Assembly: GCF_037126465.1 (NCBI RefSeq)
Contig: NC_088209.1
Coordinates: 12,594,052-12,658,051, forward strand
From: Ornithodoros turicata
Taxonomy: Eukaryota > Arthropoda > Arachnida > Ixodida > Argasidae
Direction: 5' to 3'
DNA length: 64,000 nt
Shown here: positions 56,744 through 64,000 of the stretch, piece after piece
How positions within the stretch are numbered: the first letter of the stretch is position 1
How the letters are laid out: every line of letters begins with the position of its first letter
Notes under the pieces: model-generated
Told to the model about the DNA's origin: nothing
What the model saw: only the letters and a program-made list of their open reading frames with translations
The model's database searches: none
Translations under genes and position numbers: made by a program

Positions 56744-57028
56744 AACAGCTCTTTCACACAATAATGTCAGACTTTACTCTGTTCAGAGTTTACTGCCCAA
56801 CTGAAAATAAATAAATAAAAAAGAAGCTGTGAGACGTGTGGCAGTAAGGCATGCCGCTGTGAGGCATGTAGCTGTAAGACCTTTCTTAAGGCAGTAAGTC
56901 TCCATGTCCTCATTGTAAGTCGTCATGTCCTTATCGTAAGTCCCCACGTCCTCATTGTAAGTCTCCATGTCCTTACTGTAATCCTCTACGTCCTTACTAT
57001 GCCAGTCTGCCACTAACATCTCCCTAAC

Positions 57029-60000
57029 TAATTTGCCCTAGATTTCCCACTGTTGAGAGGAGCAGGAACCCAGAGATTCCCTCCGCAGTGACAACAGTGG
57101 CCTACTTGCCCTAAATATCCCACTGTTGACAGGAGCAGGAACCCAGAGATTCCCTCCGCAGTGACAACAGTGGCCTAATTGCCCTAAATTTCCCACTGTT
57201 AACAGGAGCAGGAACCCAGAGATTCCCTCCGCAGTGACAACAGTGGACCAATTGCTCTAAGTTTCCCACTGTTGAGAGGAGCAGGAACCCAGAGATTCCC
57301 TCCGTAGTGACAACAGTGGCCTAATTGCCCTAAATTTCCCACTGTTGACAGGAGCAGGAACCCAGAGATTCCCTCCGCAGTGACAACAGTGGACCAATTG
57401 CTCTAAATTTCCCACTGTTGAGAGGAGCAGGAACCCAGAGATTCCCTCCGCAGTGACAACAGTGGACTAATTGCTCTAAATTTCTCACTGTTGAGTGGAG
57501 CAGGAACCCAGAGATTCCCTCCGCAGTGACAACAGTGGCCTAATTGCCCTAAATTTCCCACTGTTGACAGGAGCAGGAACCCAGAGATTCCCTCCGCAGT
57601 GACAACAGTGGACCAATTGCTCTAAATTTCCCACTGTTGAGAGGAGCAGGAACCCAGAGATTCCCTCCGCAGTGACAACAGTGGACTAATTGCTCTAAAT
57701 TTCCCACTGTTGAGAGGAGCAGGAACCCAGAGATTCCCTCCGCAGTGACAACAGTGGCCTAATTGCCCTAAATTTCCCACTGTTGGCAGGAGCAGGAACC
57801 CAGAGATTCCCTCCGCAGTGACAACAGTGGACCAATTGCTCTAAATTTCCCACTGTTGAGAGGAGCAGGAACCCAGAGATTCCCTCCGCAGTGACAACAG
57901 TGGCCTAATTGCCCTAAATTTCCCACTGTTGACAGGAGCAGGAACCCAGAGATTCCCTCCGCAGTGACAACAGTGGACCAATTGCTCTAAATTTCCCACT
58001 GTTGAGAGGAGCAGGAACCCAGAGATTCCCTCCGCAGTGACAACAGTGGCCTAATTGCCCTAAATTTCCCACTGTTGACAGGAGCAGGAACCCAGAGATT
58101 CCCTCCGCAGTGACAACAGTGGACTAATTGCTCTAAATTTCTCACTGTTGAGTGGAGCAGGAACCCAGAGATTCCCTCCACAGTGACAACAGTGGACTAA
58201 TTGCCCTAAATTTCCCACTGTTGACAGGAGCAGGAACCCAGAGATTCCCTCCGCAGTGACAACAGTGGACCAATTGCTCTAAATTTCCCACTGTTGAGAG
58301 GAGCAGGAACCCAGAGATTCCCTCCGCAGTGACAACAGTGGACTAATTGCTCTAAATTTCTCACTGTTGAGTGGAGCAGGAACCCAGAGATTCCCTCCGC
58401 AGTGACAACAGTGGCCTAATTGCCCTAAATTTCCCACTGTTGACAGGAGCAGGAACCCAGAGATTCCTTCCGCAGTGACAACAGTGGACCAATTGCTCTA
58501 AATTTCCCACTGTTGACAGGAGCAGGAACCCAGAGATTCCCTCCGCAGTGACAACAGTGGACTAATTGCCCTAAATTTCCCACTGTTGACAGGAGCAGGA
58601 ACCCAGAGATTCCCTCCGCAGTGACAACAGTGGCCTAATTGCCCTAAATTTCCCACTGTTGACAGGAGCAGGAACCCAGAGATTCCCTCCGCAGTGACAA
58701 CAGTGGCCTAATTGCCCTAAATTTCTCACTGTTGAGTGGAGCAGGAACCCAGAGATTCCCTCCGCAGTGACAACAGTGGACTAATTGCCCTAAATTTCCC
58801 ACTGTTGACAGGAGCAGGAACCCAGAGATTCCCTCCGCAGTGACAACAGTGGCCTAATTGCCCTAAATTTCCCACTGTTGACAGGAGCAGGAACCCAGAG
58901 ATTCCCTCCGCAGTGACAACAGTGGACTAATTGCTCTAAATTTCTCACTGTTGAGTGGAGCAGGAACCCAGAGATTCCCTCCGCAGTGACAACAGTGGCC
59001 TAATTGCCCTAAATTTCCCACTGTTGACAGGAGCAGGAACCCAGAGATTCCCCCCGCAGTGACAACAGTGGACCAATTGCTCTAAATTTCCCACTGTTGA
59101 GAGGAGCAGGAACCCAGAGATTCCCTCCGCAGTGACAACAGTGGCCTAATTGCCCTAAATTTCCCACTGTTGACAGGAGCAGGAACCCAGAGATTCCCTC
59201 CGCAGTGACAACAGTGGACCAATTGCTCTAAATTTCCCACTGTTGAGAGGAGCAGGAACCCAGAGATTCCCTCCGCAGTGACAACAGTGGCCTAATTGCC
59301 CTAAATTTCCCACTGTTGACAGGAGCAGGAACCCAGAGATTCCCTCCGCAGTGACAACAGTGGACTAATTGCCCTAAATTTCCCACTGTTGACAGGAGCA
59401 GGAACCCAGAGATTCCCTCCGCAGTGACAACAGTGGCCTAATTGCCCTAAATTTCCCACTGTTGACAGGAGCAGGAACCCAGAGATTCCCTCCGCAGTGA
59501 CAACAGTGGACTAATTGCTCTAAATTTCTCACTGTTGAGTGGAGCAGGAACCCAGAGATTCCCTCCGCAGTGACAACAGTGGCCTAATTGCCCTAAATTT
59601 CCCACTGTTGACAGGAGCAGGAACCCAGAGATTCCCTCCGCAGTGACAACAGTGGACCAATTGCTCTAAATTTCCCACTGTTGAGAGGAGCAGGAACCCA
59701 GAGATTCCCTCCGCAGTGACAACAGTGGCCTAATTGCCCTAAATTTCCCACTGTTGACAGGAGCAGGAACCCAGAGATTCCCTCCGCAGTGACAACAGTG
59801 GACCAATTGCTCTAAATTTCCCACTGTTGAGAGGAGCAGGAACCCAGAGATTCCCTCCGCAGTGACAACAGTGGCCTAATTGCCCTAAATTTCCCACTGT
59901 TGACAGGAGCAGGAACCCAGAGATTCCCTCCGCAGTGACAACAGTGGACCAATTGCTCTAAATTTCCCACTGTTGAGAGGAGCAGGAACCCAGAGATTCC

Positions 60001-63000
60001 CTCCGCAGTGACAACAATGGCCTAATTGCCCTAAATTTCCCACTGTTGACAGGAGCAGGAACCCAGAGATTCCCTCCGCAGTGACAACAGTGGCCTAATT
60101 GCCCTAAATTTCCCACTGTTGACAGGAGCAGGAACCCAGAGATTCCCTCCGCAGTGACAACAGTGGACTAATTGCTCTAAATTTCTCACTGTTGAGTGGA
60201 GCAGGAACCCAGAGATTCCCTCCGCAGTGACAACAGTGGCCTAATTGCCCTAAATTTCCCACTGTTGACAGGAGCAGGAACCCAGAGATTCCCTCCGCAG
60301 TGACAACAGTGGACTAATTGCCCTAAATTTCCCACTGTTGACAGGAGCAGGAACCCAGAGATTCCCTCCGCAGTGACAACAGTGGCCTAATTGCCCTAAA
60401 TTGCCCACTGTTGACAGGAGCAGGAACCCAGAGATTCCCTCCGCAGTGACAACAGTGGACCAATTGCTCTAAATTTCCCACTGTTGAGAGGAGCAGGAAC
60501 CCAGAGATTCCCTCCGCAGTGACAACAGTGGCCTAATTGCCCTAAATTTCCCACTGTTGACAGGAGCAGGAACCCAGAGATTCCCTCCGCAGTGACAACA
60601 GTGGACCAATTGCTCTAAATTTCCCACTGTTGAGAGGAGCAGGAACCCAGAGATTCCCTCCGCAGTGACAACAGTGGCCTAATTGCCCTAAATTTCCCAC
60701 TGTTGACAGGAGCAGGAACCCAGAGATTCCCTCCGCAGTGACAACAGTGGACCAATTGCTCTAAATTTCCCACTGTTGAGAGGAGCAGGAACCCAGAGAT
60801 TCCCTCCGCAGTGACAACAGTGGCCTAATTGCCCTAAATTTCCCACTGTTGACAGGAGCAGGAACCCAGAGATTCCCTCCGCAGTGACAACAGTGGACCA
60901 ATTGCTCTAAATTTCCCACTGTTGAGAGGAGCAGGAACCCAGAGATTCCCTCCGCAGTGACAACAGTGGCCTAATTGCCCTAAATTTCCCACTGTTGACA
61001 GGAGCAGGAACCCAGAGATTCCCTCCGCAGTGACAACAGTGGACCAATTGCTCTAAATTTCTCACTGTTGAGTGGAGCAGGAACCCAGAGATTCCCTCCG
61101 CAGTGACAACAGTGGCCTAATTGCCCTAAATTTCCCACTGTTGACAGGAGCAGGAACCCAGAGATTCCCTCCGCAGTGACAACAGTGGACCAATTGCCCT
61201 AAATTTCTCACTGTTGAGTGGAGCAGGAACCCAGAGATTCCCTCCGCAGTGACAACAGTGGCCTAATTGCCCTAAATTTCCCACTGTTGACAGGAGCAGG
61301 AACCCAGAGATTCCCTCCGCAGTGACAACAGTGGACCAATTGCTCTAAATTTCTCACTGTTGAGTGGAGCAGGAACCCAGAGATTCCCTCCGCAGTGACA
61401 ACAGTGGCCTAATTGCCCTAAATTTCCCACTGTTGACAGGAGCAGGAACCCAGAGATTCCCTCCGCAGTGACAACAGTGGACCAATTGCTCTAAATTTCT
61501 CACTGTTGAGTGGAGCAGGAACCCAGAGATTCCCTCCGCAGTGACAACAGTGGCCTAATTGCCCTAAATTTCCCACTGTTGACAGGAGCAGGAATCCAGA
61601 GATTCCCTCCGCAGTGACAACAGTGGACCAATTGCTCTAAATTTCTCACTGTTGAGTGGAGCAGGAACCCAGAGATTCCCTCCGCAGTGACAACAGTGGC
61701 CTAATTGCCCTAAATTTCCCACTGTTGACAGGAGCAGGAACCCAGAGATTCCCTCCGCAGTGACAACAGTGGACCAATTGCTCTAAATTTCCCACTGTTG
61801 AGAGGAGCAGGAACCCAGAGATTCCCTCCGCAGTGACAACAGTGGCCTAATTGCCCTAAATTTCCCACTGTTGACAGGAGCAGGAACCCAGAGATTCCCT
61901 CCGCAGTGACAACAGTGGACCAATTGCTCTAAATTTCTCACTGTTGAGTGGAGCAGGAACCCAGAGATTCCCTCCACAGTGACAACAGTGGACTAATTGC
62001 CCTAAATTTCCCACTGTTGACAGGAGCAGGAACCCAGAGATTCCTTCCGCAGTGACAACAGTGGACCAATTGCTCTAAATTTCCCACTGTTGACAGGAGC
62101 AGGAACCCAGAGATTCCCTCCGCAGTGACAACAGTGGACTAATTGCCCTAAATTTCCCACTGTTGACAGGAGCAGGAACCCAGAGATTCCCTCCGCAGTG
62201 ACAACAGTGGCCTAATTGCCCTAAATTTCCCACTGTTGACAGGAGCAGGAACCCAGAGATTCCCTCCGCAGTGACAACAGTGGCCTAATTGCCCTAAATT
62301 TCTCACTGTTGAGTGGAGCAGGAACCCAGAGATTCCCTCCGCAGTGACAACAGTGGACTAATTGCCCTAAATTTCCCACTGTTGACAGGAGCAGGAACCC
62401 AGAGATTCCCTCCGCAGTGACAACAGTGGCCTAATTGCCCTAAATTTCCCACTGTTGACAGGAGCAGGAACCCAGAGATTCCCTCCGCAGTGACAACAGT
62501 GGACTAATTGCTCTAAATTTCTCACTGTTGAGTGGAGCAGGAACCCAGAGATTCCCTCCGCAGTGACAACAGTGGCCTAATTGCCCTAAATTTCCCACTG
62601 TTGACAGGAGCAGGAACCCAGAGATTCCCCCCGCAGTGACAACAGTGGACCAATTGCTCTAAATTTCCCACTGTTGAGAGGAGCAGGAACCCAGAGATTC
62701 CCTCCGCAGTGACAACAGTGGCCTAATTGCCCTAAATTTCCCACTGTTGACAGGAGCAGGAACCCAGAGATTCCCTCCGCAGTGACAACAGTGGACCAAT
62801 TGCTCTAAATTTCCCACTGTTGAGAGGAGCAGGAACCCAGAGATTCCCTCCGCAGTGACAACAGTGGCCTAATTGCCCTAAATTTCCCACTGTTGACAGG
62901 AGCAGGAACCCAGAGATTCCCTCCGCAGTGACAACAGTGGACTAATTGCCCTAAATTTCCCACTGTTGACAGGAGCAGGAACCCAGAGATTCCCTCCGCA

Positions 63001-64000
63001 GTGACAACAGTGGCCTAATTGCCCTAAATTTCCCACTGTTGACAGGAGCAGGAACCCAGAGATTCCCTCCGCAGTGACAACAGTGGACTAATTGCTCTAA
63101 ATTTCTCACTGTTGAGTGGAGCAGGAACCCAGAGATTCCCTCCGCAGTGACAACAGTGGCCTAATTGCCCTAAATTTCCCACTGTTGACAGGAGCAGGAA
63201 CCCAGAGATTCCCTCCGCAGTGACAACAGTGGACCAATTGCTCTAAATTTCCCACTGTTGAGAGGAGCAGGAACCCAGAGATTCCCTCCGCAGTGACAAC
63301 AGTGGCCTAATTGCCCTAAATTTCCCACTGTTGACAGGAGCAGGAACCCAGAGATTCCCTCCGCAGTGACAACAGTGGACCAATTGCTCTAAATTTCCCA
63401 CTGTTGAGAGGAGCAGGAACCCAGAGATTCCCTCCGCAGTGACAACAGTGGCCTAATTGCCCTAAATTTCCCACTGTTGACAGGAGCAGGAACCCAGAGA
63501 TTCCCTCCGCAGTGACAACAGTGGACCAATTGCTCTAAATTTCCCACTGTTGAGAGGAGCAGGAACCCAGAGATTCCCTCCGCAGTGACAACAGTGGCCT
63601 AATTGCCCTAAATTTCCCACTGTTGACAGGAGCAGGAACCCAGAGATTCCCTCCGCAGTGACAACAGTGGCCTAATTGCCCTAAATTTCCCACTGTTGAC
63701 AGGAGCAGGAACCCAGAGATTCCCTCCGCAGTGACAACAGTGGACTAATTGCTCTAAATTTCTCACTGTTGAGTGGAGCAGGAACCCAGAGATTCCCTCC
63801 GCAGTGACAACAGTGGCCTAATTGCCCTAAATTTCCCACTGTTGACAGGAGCAGGAACCCAGAGATTCCCTCCGCAGTGACAACAGTGGACTAATTGCCC
63901 TAAATTTCCCACTGTTGACAGGAGCAGGAACCCAGAGATTCCCTCCGCAGTGACAACAGTGGCCTAATTGCCCTAAATTGCCCACTGTTGACAGGAGCAG
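57029..64000. repeat. Pure 73-bp satellite array, continuing past the window
   Basis: About 95 head-to-tail monomers with few substitutions. Landmark variants recur at 3,577 bp (49 monomers): CCTTCCGCAG at about 58,466 and 62,043, CCCCCCGCAG at about 59,050 and 62,627, and AATTGCCCAC at about 60,400 and 63,977. The array is therefore organised in a higher-order repeat. No gene is present. Confidence 0.95.

Larger units (their letters stand above)
43798..57028. repeat. Composite satellite: 73-bp monomers with interspersed modules
   Basis: The 73-bp monomer (CCTAAATTTCCCACTGTTGA, CAGGAGCAGGAACCCAGAGA, TTCCCTCCGCAGTGACAACA, GTGGCCTAATTGC) fills most of this stretch. It is interrupted by nine 'b' blocks, five (ACN)n tracts and five tag segments, listed separately. 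Monomers come in a few subtypes (GAGAGG, GACAGG or GAGTGG after CTGTT; CCTAATTGCCC, CCAATTGCTC or CTAATTGCTC at the junction). Confidence 0.95.

Noticed and set aside
57029..64000. CRISPR array
   Set aside because: Direct repeats of 73 bp are contiguous without unique spacers and lie in a spliced, eukaryotic-looking region. This is satellite DNA.

Overview
The window looks like a repeat-rich animal genome. It has spliced genes with GT-AG introns, Penelope-like, piggyBac, hAT, Tc1/pogo and tRNA-SINE elements, and a large satellite array. Several repeat families resemble, from memory, those of hard ticks, so I infer an arthropod, most likely a chelicerate/tick. No prokaryotic signature was seen.

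Left part (1-8,900): no host gene recognised. It holds a decayed piggyBac element (2,081-3,845), a Tc1-type MITE, a second MITE family, a tRNA-headed SINE, a near-perfect 563-bp palindrome (6,631-7,193) and a MITE that has a second copy at 26.5 kb.

Middle part (8,905-30,880, minus strand): one gene reconstructed from twelve exons whose splice phases all agree, encoding about 1,667 residues. The long first exon is lysine-rich with eight 64-residue repeats. The downstream exons encode a chain of Myb/SANT repeats matching RNA polymerase I terminator factor TTF1. Introns are packed with MITEs and a Penelope-like remnant. A diverged, still-open partial copy of the end of exon 1 lies in intron 1, with its donor site in the same phase.

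Right-middle part (31,750-38,593, plus strand): a divergently oriented gene with an untranslated first exon, a 904-codon disordered exon and five small exons that build most of a C2 domain closest to RGS3-type C2 domains. Its 3' end is not found.

Right part (39.8-64 kb): transposon debris, then a tandem array of a 73-bp monomer with a 9-bp dyad. In the first 13 kb the monomers alternate with three other modules: a 270-bp block built of 15- and 21-bp subrepeats, a 0.3-0.66-kb (ACN)n trinucleotide tract, and a tag identical over about 50 bp to a site in a TTF1 intron about 20-38 kb away. The blocks are arranged in higher-order periods of about 0.9-1.0, 3.12 and 4.86 kb. From 57.0 kb on it is pure 73-mer with a 49-monomer period. 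The array probably lies in an intron of the C2 gene or just beyond it.
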